Source: Candidatus Heimdallarchaeota archaeon (GTDB taxonomy: Archaea > Asgardarchaeota > Heimdallarchaeia > Heimdallarchaeales > Heimdallarchaeaceae). Taken from it: a stretch of 33,116 bases of DNA. Under the pieces are notes generated by a model. That model was not told where the DNA came from, searched no databases, and saw nothing but the letters and a program-made list of their open reading frames with translations. Positions 1 to 7,994 of the stretch are shown one piece after another. Numbering within the stretch: position 1 is the stretch's first letter; every line of letters begins with the position of its first letter. The stretch spans positions 1 to 33,116 of the forward strand of contig JABCTC010000037.1 of assembly GCA_018238545.1 (NCBI GenBank), in the 5' to 3' direction. Both the position numbers and the translations under genes were made by a program.

Positions 1-7
1 AGGTTTT

Positions 8-80
8 TGTTGGATGTAGCCCCGAGGATCACTATGGGACTAGTGCATAGCTACAATCCTTCAACATATGAGCTACACTG
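8..80 (+). ncRNA. Possible structured RNA (3' part, cut by window edge)
   Basis: This GC-richer stretch in an AT-rich background folds into a long hairpin. Bases 8-12 (TGTTG) pair with 62-66 (CAACA), GGAT at 12-15 can pair with ATCC at 56-59, GTAGC at 16-20 pairs with GCTAC at 50-54, and CACTA at 30-34 pairs with TAGTG at 41-45 around a six-base loop. An ACA lies at 64-66, about 15 nt after the 3' side of the internal loop, which is reminiscent of an H/ACA guide RNA. No clear kink-turn is visible and the 5' end may be outside the window. No family is assigned, and the strand is inferred only from the ACA. Confidence 0.3.
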
Positions 81-149
81 GTCTATTTAAACACCAAAAA
101 AATGTACAAAAAAAATGTTATAATTACTCACGCATATATTAACCCAAAA

Positions 150-158
150 TGTTTAATT
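150..158 (+). promoter_or_regulatory. TATA-like box before the 489-aa membrane protein
   Basis: TTTAAT at 152-157 is centred about 26 nt before the ATG at 181, the spacing expected for a leaderless archaeal transcript. A second TATA-like stretch (CATATATTAA, 133-142) would give a leader of about 20 nt instead. No Shine-Dalgarno sequence precedes the ATG. Confidence 0.4.
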
Positions 159-180
159 TGTACTGTGTAATCTTCTATTT

Positions 181-1650
181 ATGGTATCATTATTTGCTAG
201 AATTATCAACAGTTATGCTAGAATTATTGGTCGAATTTTAATGTTCATTCTACCAGTTACTGTTTTTGCAGGAATTATTTATCTTAACATTGTTCAAAGT
301 CTTGCTCCTTCAGAGATTCAACTAACTGTTGACATTTTGTGGTACGCCTTTCTCTTCAATAGTTTAGTACTTGCACTTAATGGAGTGTTAGTTTCATTTT
401 CTTTTGATGGGGAAGTGAAAAAGCTCACTAAGAAAGGAACACCGATTAACTCTTCAGCAGGATTTAGAAACTTAGAGAGAAAATATAAAGCCAGTAATCT
501 TTATTTGCTAATAATCTTGTTATTTGTTGTTCTATCCTATGGATTGTATGTGTTATCAACATATGGTTCCGCTGAAGTTGCACAATGGTTTAATGTTTCT
601 GCTGAAGGATTTTCAACTCTTACTTTCTATTTAGCTATTAGTAGCATAATTTTTGCTTTTTCAGCTACAATCATCATTAAAGTGCCAACATTGACTGGTT
701 TAGCAGTTGGTAGTTTGTTGCAATACTACGAGACAACTAGACATCCGTTCATACTCAAAGCTTTGATCTCTGAAGGTATTTCCACTTTAATTGACCCAAT
801 TACTAGAGTTTATTTCTTGCAGTGGTCTGAGATTATAGCTAATGATATCAGCGATGATTTTGCCCCCGGCTTAAGCCACAAAACAGAAAGGTCGTCTTTG
901 GCTGTACAAAATGTTCTAGTTTTATTATATCTACATTATCGTTTTCCAGAAATAATCGATAAAGATAATTTGGAAAGAGAATTATTCAGAATAGTATCAT
1001 TTGATTCTGTAGAAAAAGTAATTTATGGAGATCAGCTTAATCTTAAAGATTGGAAGACCATATTTGAGTATTTAACAAAACAAACACCTGAAATATTCTT
1101 GATTATCGACCGAATTATTCTGACTCTAACTGAAACTCCAGAACAGTTTGATGCAAAAAATTTCTGGATCAGTTCTGCTGTCCCACCCATTCAGAAAAAA
1201 GAAGAATCTCAAAACATACTATTCTTCATACTTAATCGTAAAGCTAGTGACCCCCATCCTCAAAAACTTGAAATGAACTTTAGTGGAGCTGATGAACTAT
1301 CACCTCGTGATCTAGATGTAGAATTTACCATTCGCGCATATGATGATTTTGTAACAATACCAAAAAATACATCCAACTTCTTGACATCTGAAAGAAGGCA
1401 GTTAATTAAATTAACAACTGGAATCCTATATCAAGGAACAGGAATCTGGTTTTCAGTCCATTCCGAGAATATTGGATCTAATTTGGTAGCCTTATCTTTC
1501 TCATCTAATACCGAGCCTGTTGCGACTCAAATTTTTAACTTAAGAGTTGTAAGAGACGTCAAGTTTTATATTCAATCATGGGGACCTAAACTTCTTGCGT
1601 CACTAGGTATCTTTCTACCAATTATTCGAGCCCTACTTGGGCTTGGTTAA
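181..1650 (+). CDS. Multi-pass membrane protein of unknown function
   Basis: I do not recognise this 489-residue protein. Hydrophobic segments near residues 14-36, 49-70, 107-128, 145-165 and 168-190 look like transmembrane helices. A soluble region of about 270 residues follows (roughly 195-465), and a last hydrophobic segment (about 468-487) anchors the C terminus. The soluble part has no motif I can name; its second half is rich in beta-like stretches and its first half looks helical. The ATG is followed at once by a basic, amphipathic start (residues 1-18). It appears monocistronic: a run of seven T follows the stop and the next gene has its own TATA box. A sensory or structural membrane role is possible but nothing in the sequence fixes it. 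Confidence 0.8.
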   Translation: MVSLFARIINSYARIIGRILMFILPVTVFAGIIYLNIVQSLAPSEIQLTVDILWYAFLFNSLVLALNGVLVSFSFDGEVKKLTKKGTPINSSAGFRNLERKYKASNLYLLIILLFVVLSYGLYVLSTYGSAEVAQWFNVSAEGFSTLTFYLAISSIIFAFSATIIIKVPTLTGLAVGSLLQYYETTRHPFILKALISEGISTLIDPITRVYFLQWSEIIANDISDDFAPGLSHKTERSSLAVQNVLVLLYLHYRFPEIIDKDNLERELFRIVSFDSVEKVIYGDQLNLKDWKTIFEYLTKQTPEIFLIIDRIILTLTETPEQFDAKNFWISSAVPPIQKKEESQNILFFILNRKASDPHPQKLEMNFSGADELSPRDLDVEFTIRAYDDFVTIPKNTSNFLTSERRQLIKLTTGILYQGTGIWFSVHSENIGSNLVALSFSSNTEPVATQIFNLRVVRDVKFYIQSWGPKLLASLGIFLPIIRALLGLG

Positions 1651-1657
1651 TTTTTTT
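1651..1657 (+). terminator. T-run terminator after the 489-aa gene
   Basis: Seven consecutive T directly follow the TAA stop at 1648-1650. Archaeal intrinsic termination needs only such U-tracts, so this is a plausible stop for the upstream gene. Confidence 0.4.
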
Positions 1658-1674
1658 ACAAATTATTCCAAAAG

Positions 1675-1685
1675 ATATTTATTAA
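1675..1685 (+). promoter_or_regulatory. TATA box before the radical SAM gene
   Basis: ATATTTATTAA is centred about 24-25 nt before the TTG at 1703. This fits a leaderless transcript that starts at the TTG codon. Confidence 0.45.
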
Positions 1686-1702
1686 GCCGTTGAAGAAATT
1701 AA

Positions 1703-2767
1703 TTGAACACATTGAACAAAACAGATCCTCGCATCAGAGAAGCTTATTTGTATAAAAAAATAGGTAATGGTAGTGTTCAATGCACTATTTGTCATGTAAA
1801 TTGTGTTCTGAAAGAGGGAGAGATTGGGTTTTGCAAAACAAGAAAAAATATCGAAGGAAAATTACATACAATAGTGTATGGAGACATATCAAGTTACAGT
1901 CTTCACCCGATTGAAAAGATACCTGCTTATCACTACTTCCCTGGTTCAATTGCTTTAACTTTCGGGAGTTGGGGGTGTAACATGGCGTGTGATTGGTGTA
2001 ATAATTGGGATATTACGATGAATAAACCTCCTGAGAAATTTACTCATGCAAGTTTAATGACACCTGAGAAAGTTATAGAAAATGCCAATTTCAATCCTTC
2101 CATAAATGGTGTCTGTTTTTCTTTTAATGAGCCTACTCTTTCTTTTGAATTTGCATTAGATGTATTTCATTTACTTTCTAACAACTTCTATAAATATTTT
2201 GCAACAAATGGATATATGACAGTAGAAGTACTTGATTTACTCATTAGTTCTGGATTGAATGGTTTGACTGTTGGTTTTAAAGGAACAGAGAACATCACCA
2301 ATACTCTGTTAAACATTAAACAGAGAAAAATCTGGGATAATTTGCAAATTGCTGCTCAAAGAGGAGTGCATCTAGAACTTTCATACCTATTGATTCCATC
2401 AATAAATGATGATGAAGAATTCATCAGAGATTTTTCTCAAAAAGTTATTAAAAAACTATCTACAAATATTCCTGTCCATTTTTTGCGATATTTTCCATCG
2501 CACTTAACTAAAGGTGAAAAAACTTCAGTTTCCAACCTTCAAAAAGCACATACAATTGCAAAGAATGAAGGTTTAAACTATGTATATATAGGTAATATAC
2601 CAGGGCACCCATTTCAGAGTACTTACTGTCCTGATTGTTCGGAACTTCTAATAAAACGAGATCAATTTTCTGTAATTTTTAGTAAGCTTACACCTGACAA
2701 CAGATGTCCTAGCTGCAATTATCCTCTTCATGTCTTTCCTTACAGACCTCAATACATAAACAGTTAA
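1703..2767 (+). CDS. amrS: Radical SAM enzyme, AmmeMemoRadiSam family (AmrS-like)
   Basis: The radical SAM cluster motif CxxxCxxC is present at C92, C96 and C99 (GCNMACDWCNNW). N-terminal cysteines C27, C30, C34 and C44 and a C-terminal pair of CxxC motifs (C309/C312, C335/C338) could bind further metal. The order and the length of 354 residues match the AmmeMemoRadiSam radical SAM family, related to the pyruvate formate-lyase activating enzyme group. Family members are usually found with Memo and AMMECR1 proteins, and neither partner is encoded here. The substrate of the family is not known to me. The start is TTG with no Shine-Dalgarno, supported by a TATA box about 25 nt upstream; a second in-frame TTG lies at 1712. 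Confidence 0.85.
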   Translation: MNTLNKTDPRIREAYLYKKIGNGSVQCTICHVNCVLKEGEIGFCKTRKNIEGKLHTIVYGDISSYSLHPIEKIPAYHYFPGSIALTFGSWGCNMACDWCNNWDITMNKPPEKFTHASLMTPEKVIENANFNPSINGVCFSFNEPTLSFEFALDVFHLLSNNFYKYFATNGYMTVEVLDLLISSGLNGLTVGFKGTENITNTLLNIKQRKIWDNLQIAAQRGVHLELSYLLIPSINDDEEFIRDFSQKVIKKLSTNIPVHFLRYFPSHLTKGEKTSVSNLQKAHTIAKNEGLNYVYIGNIPGHPFQSTYCPDCSELLIKRDQFSVIFSKLTPDNRCPSCNYPLHVFPYRPQYINS

Positions 2768-2808
2768 AAACCGCTCAAATCAAGAAAACTTACATTAACT
2801 TTAAATGA

Positions 2809-3960
2809 ATGCAACATTATTTTCTATTGATGATTATTCATTCACTTGTTTATGCAGCTATTTCATTAACAATTATAATCGCTATGATAATTGTAGTAAT
2901 TTGGAAACAATTTGAGCTCGCATCGTCATCAGTCTATTTCATGTTGGGCATTTTAGTAGGTATTGCAGGTTGGATAATTGGAGATATGATGCAAATTATT
3001 TTAAGTCAACCAGGCTATGAACCTTGGGTGTTAGTTTTTTCCCAGTTTGCTACTATTTGCAACATGGTAGCAATGATTTCTACTGTTCTATTTGCTAGAG
3101 TATTAAGTGCTCGAGAAACACTTAATTCCAAAGCTGTAGCATTCGCATTTGCTTTATTCGGTGCAGTAGTGTTGATGACATTAGCTGGAGGATATCCCCA
3201 TGACGATAATCAATTATGGACATATACTGTTCTAGAATTTAATCCCGCACTCGATTTTACTGTAACCACAGCTAGTATTCTTTGGATGGTAACAGATGGA
3301 GTTATGGTTCTTTTTGCTGGAGGAACGCTGATGTGGTATCTTTATCGTCAGAGAAGATTTATTGAAGATAGACACAAGAAAATTATCACTTTTATGATGG
3401 TTGGTACCTTCTTAGCATTTATTGTAAGTATAATTATCTACGCATTCTATGCAATAGCACCTGATGTTTTCAGTGTTATTCTTCATTTAGAGCTTATTAC
3501 CGCGGCAATTGGAGCTTCCATGATCGGTATAGGAATGATTTGGGGCGGAAAACAGGTACTCTATGGGTCTTCAAGAGTTTATTCTGTTCACATCTTTGAT
3601 GAAGGTGGTCTCAGTCTTTATGCAGGGTTGTTAGGTGCTGCTGAATACGATGTTAATGAACACTTAATCTCTGGAGTTGCAACAGCAATTTCTAACTTCA
3701 CAAGTCAGCTAGTTGGTAAAGATATTGTGCCATATGAAATTGAACTTGGTGACTACGCAATGATGCTAGAACCAAAAGGAGAGTACATAGGTTTCATAAT
3801 CTGTGAATTTCCATCAGCTCAAGTCAGAGCAGGTTTAAAAAACATAATGAACGATTTTGACCCTAAAATGGGCAATGATGAAATTTCAGGTATAATTGAT
3901 AGTTATATGCCCTATGGAAAGCCAAGAGTTATGGATATATTTGAGGATTTTCCTGAGTAA
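2809..3960 (+). CDS. 7-TM membrane protein with C-terminal longin/roadblock-like domain
   Basis: About seven hydrophobic helices occupy residues 8-245 (roughly 8-30, 42-65, 75-97, 107-127, 150-175, 190-215, 222-242). A soluble domain of about 130 residues follows, opening with VYSVHIFDEGGLSLYAG. It then shows the strand-helix-strand-strand pattern and a late helix (residues about 340-352) typical of longin/roadblock-like domains. Such domains bind small GTPases in eukaryotes and occur in Asgard and other archaea, so this could be a membrane receptor or recruiter for one of the GTPases encoded in the window; that is inference. A TATA-like TTTAAAT lies at 2801-2806, so the ATG at 2830 (residue 8, just before the first helix) could be a leaderless start and is an alternative to 2809. 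Confidence 0.75.
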   Translation: MQHYFLLMIIHSLVYAAISLTIIIAMIIVVIWKQFELASSSVYFMLGILVGIAGWIIGDMMQIILSQPGYEPWVLVFSQFATICNMVAMISTVLFARVLSARETLNSKAVAFAFALFGAVVLMTLAGGYPHDDNQLWTYTVLEFNPALDFTVTTASILWMVTDGVMVLFAGGTLMWYLYRQRRFIEDRHKKIITFMMVGTFLAFIVSIIIYAFYAIAPDVFSVILHLELITAAIGASMIGIGMIWGGKQVLYGSSRVYSVHIFDEGGLSLYAGLLGAAEYDVNEHLISGVATAISNFTSQLVGKDIVPYEIELGDYAMMLEPKGEYIGFIICEFPSAQVRAGLKNIMNDFDPKMGNDEISGIIDSYMPYGKPRVMDIFEDFPE

Positions 3961-3981
3961 AGTAAACTCTATTTGAAAAAT

Positions 3982-3990
3982 CTAATATAC
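3982..3990 (+). promoter_or_regulatory. TATA box of the amidohydrolase gene
   Basis: CTAATATAC is centred 25 nt upstream of the ATG at 4011. The transcript is probably leaderless, and no Shine-Dalgarno is present. Confidence 0.5.
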
Positions 3991-4010
3991 TCCTTTTTTC
4001 TTTTTATCTC

Positions 4011-5360
4011 ATGGACTTAGCTGTTAGAGGGAAAGTTGCACTTTATTTTGATTATCAACAGAAATTACAAATTGTGAAGAACCCACTAATTGTTGTTGAA
4101 GATAATTCAATTGTGGATATCGGTACTTTTAATGACAAAAAAGATCTCATCTCTGGTCATGATATTGTTGGAGATGAAAACCAGTTACTAATCCCAGGTC
4201 TTGTAAATTGTCACACTCATTTAACTATGACACTATTCCGAGGATTAGCTGACGACCTCCCTTTAGATATATGGCTCAGGGAACACATCTGGCCATTAGA
4301 AGAAAAACTTCAAGCAACTGATGTACATTCTGGAGCTAAACTTGGTGCTTTGGAATCTATAGCTTCAGGAGCAACAACAGTTAATTCCATGTATTGGTTT
4401 CCCTCCGAGGAAGCAAGAGCTTTTGCAGAAAGTGGTTTAAGAGGTTTCATTGCTGCCCCTGTTATAACAGGAATTGCAACTTTACCTGAGGCCATAAAGG
4501 ATATAGAAAATCATCATGACACAGTAGATGGAAGGATAAGAGTGTGTTTGGCATTGCATTCTCCTTATACAGTAACCATACAGGATTTCAAAGATTCCGC
4601 GAAATATATCAAAGATTATAATGAAAATACCTCTAAACCAGAATTACTCTTGCATACTCATTTAGCTGAATCTAAAACTGAAATGCAAGATAGTAGAGAA
4701 TTGAACAGAAAACATAATCTAGCTTTTCCAGATGTTTCAACACCAACAGAATTCTTGAATGAAATAGGTATTTTGAATGAGAATCTTATTGCAGCTCATT
4801 GCATACATCTTACTGAGACAGACATTCAACTTTTCAAAAATACAAGAGCGAGAATCTCTTTGAACCCTCTTTCGAATGCTAAACTTGGCAACCATATGCC
4901 TCCAGTTTTAGGAATCATAGATCAAGTTGAAAATGTTGGCATAGGAACTGATGGACCTGCTAGCAACAATACTTTGGACCTTTTTGATACCGTCAGGTTT
5001 TTAGCTCTATATTACAAAGGTTTCTACCATGATCCAACACTAGTTACAGCTGAACAAGTCTTTCGTTTAGCCACTATCGGTGGAGAAAAAGCTGTTAATT
5101 GGAAAGGTATAGGTTCGCTAGAACCCAACACTCTAGCAGATATTGTAACTATCAACTTGAAAAAACCCCATCTAACACCCAATGATCCAGATGATGCAAT
5201 TTTGAATCATTTTGCTTATTCAATGAAGGGAAGTGATGTGGAAAATGTAATTATTGATGGAAAGCTAATTTTCGAAAATAGAAACTTCATTGATCAGAAT
5301 GTAGATGAAGCCATTACGAAGGTGGAAAAAATTGCTCAACGATTATTATCCAAAGATTGA
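4011..5360 (+). CDS. mtaD: Amidohydrolase: MTA/SAH/5'-deoxyadenosine deaminase family
   Basis: This is a 449-residue member of the amidohydrolase superfamily. The metal-binding HxH is at H68/H70 (VNCHTHLTMTLFRG). It is followed by LHTHLAES and HCIHLTE, carrying further metal and substrate histidines, and by GTDGPASNN with the catalytic aspartate. This motif order is that of 5-methylthioadenosine / S-adenosylhomocysteine deaminases, including the methanogen 5'-deoxyadenosine deaminase, which feed adenosine-moiety salvage. Which nucleoside is the true substrate cannot be read from the sequence. A deaminase of radical-SAM by-products would make sense in a cell with many radical SAM enzymes such as the one at 1703. 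The last 25 bases overlap the 3' end of the convergent transporter gene. Confidence 0.88.
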   Translation: MDLAVRGKVALYFDYQQKLQIVKNPLIVVEDNSIVDIGTFNDKKDLISGHDIVGDENQLLIPGLVNCHTHLTMTLFRGLADDLPLDIWLREHIWPLEEKLQATDVHSGAKLGALESIASGATTVNSMYWFPSEEARAFAESGLRGFIAAPVITGIATLPEAIKDIENHHDTVDGRIRVCLALHSPYTVTIQDFKDSAKYIKDYNENTSKPELLLHTHLAESKTEMQDSRELNRKHNLAFPDVSTPTEFLNEIGILNENLIAAHCIHLTETDIQLFKNTRARISLNPLSNAKLGNHMPPVLGIIDQVENVGIGTDGPASNNTLDLFDTVRFLALYYKGFYHDPTLVTAEQVFRLATIGGEKAVNWKGIGSLEPNTLADIVTINLKKPHLTPNDPDDAILNHFAYSMKGSDVENVIIDGKLIFENRNFIDQNVDEAITKVEKIAQRLLSKD

Positions 5361-6244
5361 TGCTTATGTTCTAGACTAAGGATTAGTATTCCTATCAGTG
5401 CGACTGTGATTGCAATGCCTAAAATAGCTTGGTTGAGCACGCTTAAAACCCGCCATTCAAATAATACTAGACCACCAAACAAGATAGGAATTATGGTTAT
5501 AAACCCATTATACAATGCCATGATGTTAGTTACTTTCCCTTTTCTAAAAGCAAGCTGGAGTCCACCTGTTGAACCTAGAGCGGTTAACAAGAAACCTATG
5601 ATGTACAGAATTAGCACATAAATAGCAGGACTGCTTTCTGTAGAAGAGAACCAGATAATTATTCCTTTTACTAAAATCGCTTGTATTCCAGCTGCTACTC
5701 CAGCTACAAATGCAAACGAGTATGTAGTATGTTTTTTTAATTTGAAGAAAAATATTAATGGCAAAACAACACATAATGCAATTGAGCTCAGGATCAGTAT
5801 TAACCCACCATAGGAATGAGCTAGTAAGTTCCAATCAGTCCAATTTAGTGGTTCTGTGCTTAAACTTGTGAAATATGAAGAAACACTTACACCAGCAATA
5901 ACCAAAATAATCCCAATAATTTCTTTGTAATTGAATGATTCTTGGAGATCGATGTGAGCATATGTTATCAAAATAACTAATCCGAATCCTGAAAGGGGAG
6001 CAATAGCACTTAATGGAGCCCAGATTAAAGCAATGAAATATAGAATAATACTCAGTAGTGTAAGTAAGAAACCTAATAGCCAAGTCTTACTACGTATTAA
6101 CAGTTTCAGCATCACAATTATGCTTTTCTGATCCTCAGGGCTGAGTTTCTTAACAGCTTTTTTCTCCAAAGCAAATCCGATATTAAATGCAGTGTAAGAA
6201 AGTAAACCAGAAAGAATAGACACTATAAACAACCAAGAGCTCAT
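5336..6244 (-). CDS. DMT-superfamily membrane transporter, NIPA-like
   Basis: A very hydrophobic protein of about 302 residues with roughly nine or ten transmembrane helices in two similar halves, as in drug/metabolite transporters. The opening, with a helix containing GFALEKKAVKKLSPEDQ, resembles the first helix and loop of NIPA-type magnesium transporters (helix followed by a basic KK stretch). The substrate is uncertain (Mg2+, metabolite or none of these). I placed the start at the ATG at 6244; an in-frame TTG nine bases upstream (6253) is also possible. The 3' end overlaps the deaminase gene by 25 bases on the opposite strand, so the two messages are complementary at their tails. Confidence 0.75.
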   Translation of the reverse strand: MSSWLFIVSILSGLLSYTAFNIGFALEKKAVKKLSPEDQKSIIVMLKLLIRSKTWLLGFLLTLLSIILYFIALIWAPLSAIAPLSGFGLVILITYAHIDLQESFNYKEIIGIILVIAGVSVSSYFTSLSTEPLNWTDWNLLAHSYGGLILILSSIALCVVLPLIFFFKLKKHTTYSFAFVAGVAAGIQAILVKGIIIWFSSTESSPAIYVLILYIIGFLLTALGSTGGLQLAFRKGKVTNIMALYNGFITIIPILFGGLVLFEWRVLSVLNQAILGIAITVALIGILILSLEHKHQSLDNNR

Positions 6245-6266
6245 TGTGTTCAACTTGGTGAAAATG

Positions 6267-6276
6267 CTTTTATATG
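6267..6276 (+). promoter_or_regulatory. TATA box of the eIF2B-like gene
   Basis: CTTTTATATG is centred about 24-25 nt before the GTG at 6296 in the short divergent spacer (6245-6295). This supports a leaderless GTG start. Confidence 0.5.
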
Positions 6277-6295
6277 TTTTTACATCGATTATTTT

Positions 6296-7201
6296 GTGAA
6301 CTCAGAGTGGTATGATTCTGCAATTATGAATCTAAAAGCAGATAATATAAGTGGATCAGAGGAAATTGTAAGAAAAGCAATACATGTTGTTAAGCAACAA
6401 ATTTCTAACAATCCAGAAAAATATACAACAATAAATGACCTTATCACAATGTTGAGAGAGATAATAAAAATCAAAAAAGAGATGGTTGCTTTACGTAATG
6501 TCCTCATCTACTTCATCGACTTTTTCCAATTAGGTGTAAGAGTGGAAGATATAGCTGATAGAGTTTTAGAAAAATTGGATAATCAAAGAGAATCTCTGTC
6601 AGAGAAACTTGTTCCTTTGTTGACTAAGAGCAAAACAATAATGACCCATTCTCGTTCAAGCACATTTGTTTATTCTTTATTCAAACTCTTAGATTTTAAG
6701 AAGAGAGAAGAATTACCTGAATTAGTAATCTTCGAATCTAGACCAGCACTTGAAGGCAAGAAATTGGCGCTAGAAGCTTCCAAAGCGGGATTTAAGGTAA
6801 GCTATCTTGTGGATGCAGCAATGGGTTTAGCATTGAAAATTTTCAAACCAGACATAGTTTTAATCGGAGCTGATGTTATTTTTCCAAATGGTAATGTAGC
6901 AAACAAAATCGGATGTCATGCATTAGCAATGTTTGCTTATCAATATCAAGTACCAATGTATGTTGCAAGTACCACCTTAAAATTGCTTTTGAAAGCAATC
7001 CCATTCACCATCCAGAGCTATAAATCTACCGAAATCTGGCCAAAGGATAAACCAGATGATGTTAAGATTTTCAACCCATACTTTGAAATGATTCCAGCAA
7101 ATTTAATCCACGGTTTTATAACAGAATTTGGTATCAGTGACAATATTCCTGATGTGAAATTGGAAATAGAAAAAGAATACATCCATAAATTGTACGAATG
7201 A
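6296..7201 (+). CDS. eIF2B alpha/beta/delta-like protein (IF2B / ribose-1,5-bisphosphate isomerase family)
   Basis: 301 residues. The N-terminal half is helical; the C-terminal half is the Rossmann-like IF2B fold with family motifs MTHSRSST, VIFESRPALEGKKLA and GADVIFPNGNVANKIG. Archaeal relatives include the aIF2B proteins and ribose-1,5-bisphosphate isomerase of the AMP/nucleoside degradation pathway. The motifs do not let me choose between a translation-factor relative and a sugar-phosphate isomerase. The nearby deaminase would make nucleoside salvage a fitting context, but no RuBisCO or AMP phosphorylase gene is seen here. The GTG start is favoured by the TATA box spacing; an ATG at 6326 would cost ten residues. 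It ends four bases from the stop of the convergent recombinase gene. Confidence 0.85.
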   Translation: MNSEWYDSAIMNLKADNISGSEEIVRKAIHVVKQQISNNPEKYTTINDLITMLREIIKIKKEMVALRNVLIYFIDFFQLGVRVEDIADRVLEKLDNQRESLSEKLVPLLTKSKTIMTHSRSSTFVYSLFKLLDFKKREELPELVIFESRPALEGKKLALEASKAGFKVSYLVDAAMGLALKIFKPDIVLIGADVIFPNGNVANKIGCHALAMFAYQYQVPMYVASTTLKLLLKAIPFTIQSYKSTEIWPKDKPDDVKIFNPYFEMIPANLIHGFITEFGISDNIPDVKLEIEKEYIHKLYE

Positions 7202-7205
7202 TTTT

Positions 7206-7922
7206 CTAAGTTTCTAGCATTCTATCTTTGTTTTCTGGAACAACAGGTTCGATATAATAAGCAATTTTTCCTGCCCATCTTACTTCTCCTGTTCGATAAA
7301 CAGGATTAGATCGTATATTACGTAGAGTTGACACTGGGATATTATACTTAAGACTGAGGGTTTTAAGAGATGCAAAAGGATTATCAAACTCTCCAAAGAG
7401 TCTTCTGATTAAACCTCTTTTACTTTCATCTATTACTAATCCTCCTTTATCGTTTACAGAATAACCGAAAGGTGGTCGTGACATGACTTTTTCTTCCTTT
7501 ATCCGTCTTAACATACCCTTATATCGTTTTTCTCTATATTTCTCTAATTCCATTTCACCGAACAGATCTTTTATTCTGGAGAAAGCCTTGTTATCTTCAT
7601 CATCTAAGCAAACTATGGGTATTTCTCTTTTCTTGAGTAAAATACGGATATAACCTAGAACGTCAACATCTCTAGATAATCTATCTCGACTTTGACTCCA
7701 AAGTTCATCAAACTCTCCCTCTTCAGCCATTTTTAGAACTTTCTTGAAACCTTCTCTATACTCAGGTTCACTATCTCCAGGAATATCTTCATCTTTAATA
7801 ACAGCTACAATTTCTCTATCCCCGACTTGATAAATTTTCGCTGATACATCATCAATTTGCGTTTCAAGACCTGATTCTTGATCTGCTGTTGATGTTCTCG
7901 AGTATACTACACACCTAATCAT
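7206..7922 (-). CDS. Short serine recombinase (resolvase domain plus recombinase domain)
   Basis: The catalytic serine is S11 in VVYSRTSTADQ, with R9 beside it; the SRDRLSRD stretch supplies the second conserved arginine region. Residues 1-130 are a resolvase-type catalytic domain. Residues about 145-238 match the start of the DNA-binding recombinase domain (SRPPFGY, then a helical part ending in NPVYRTGEVRWAGK). At 238 residues it lacks the zinc ribbon and coiled coil of large serine integrases, but it ends naturally and shows no frameshift, so it looks like a compact form rather than a remnant. Its ATG is directly preceded by a phased repeat array (7927-7963) that overlaps the likely ribosome-binding site. 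No element boundaries, attachment sites or partner mobile genes are evident. Confidence 0.88.
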   Translation of the reverse strand: MIRCVVYSRTSTADQESGLETQIDDVSAKIYQVGDREIVAVIKDEDIPGDSEPEYREGFKKVLKMAEEGEFDELWSQSRDRLSRDVDVLGYIRILLKKREIPIVCLDDEDNKAFSRIKDLFGEMELEKYREKRYKGMLRRIKEEKVMSRPPFGYSVNDKGGLVIDESKRGLIRRLFGEFDNPFASLKTLSLKYNIPVSTLRNIRSNPVYRTGEVRWAGKIAYYIEPVVPENKDRMLET

Positions 7923-7926
7923 TTTA

Positions 7927-7963
7927 ACCTTATTAAGAAGGTCAGTAACCTTCAGTAAAAGGT
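7927..7963. promoter_or_regulatory. Two tandem palindromes upstream of the serine recombinase
   Basis: Four five-base half-sites alternate in orientation: ACCTT (7927), AAGGT (7938), ACCTT (7948) and AAGGT (7959). They form two copies of ACCTT-N6-AAGGT separated by five bases, with half-sites 11, 10 and 11 bp apart. The array begins four bases upstream of the recombinase ATG (7922). On the minus strand the nearest half-site reads AAGGT and doubles as the likely Shine-Dalgarno. This is the layout of an operator or a recombinase binding (res-like) site. Confidence 0.5.
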
Positions 7964-7994
7964 AAGTAATACAGAGAAAATATGTTTAATCTCA

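Noticed and set aside
7240..7260. GGTTCGAT sequence suggesting a tRNA T-arm
   Set aside because: It lies within the recombinase coding region, with no acceptor or anticodon stems around it.
7206..7922. Recombinase as a truncated remnant of a large serine integrase
   Set aside because: No further recombinase-like coding sequence follows in any frame before the convergent gene, the frame is intact and the start is well formed, so a compact form is more likely.
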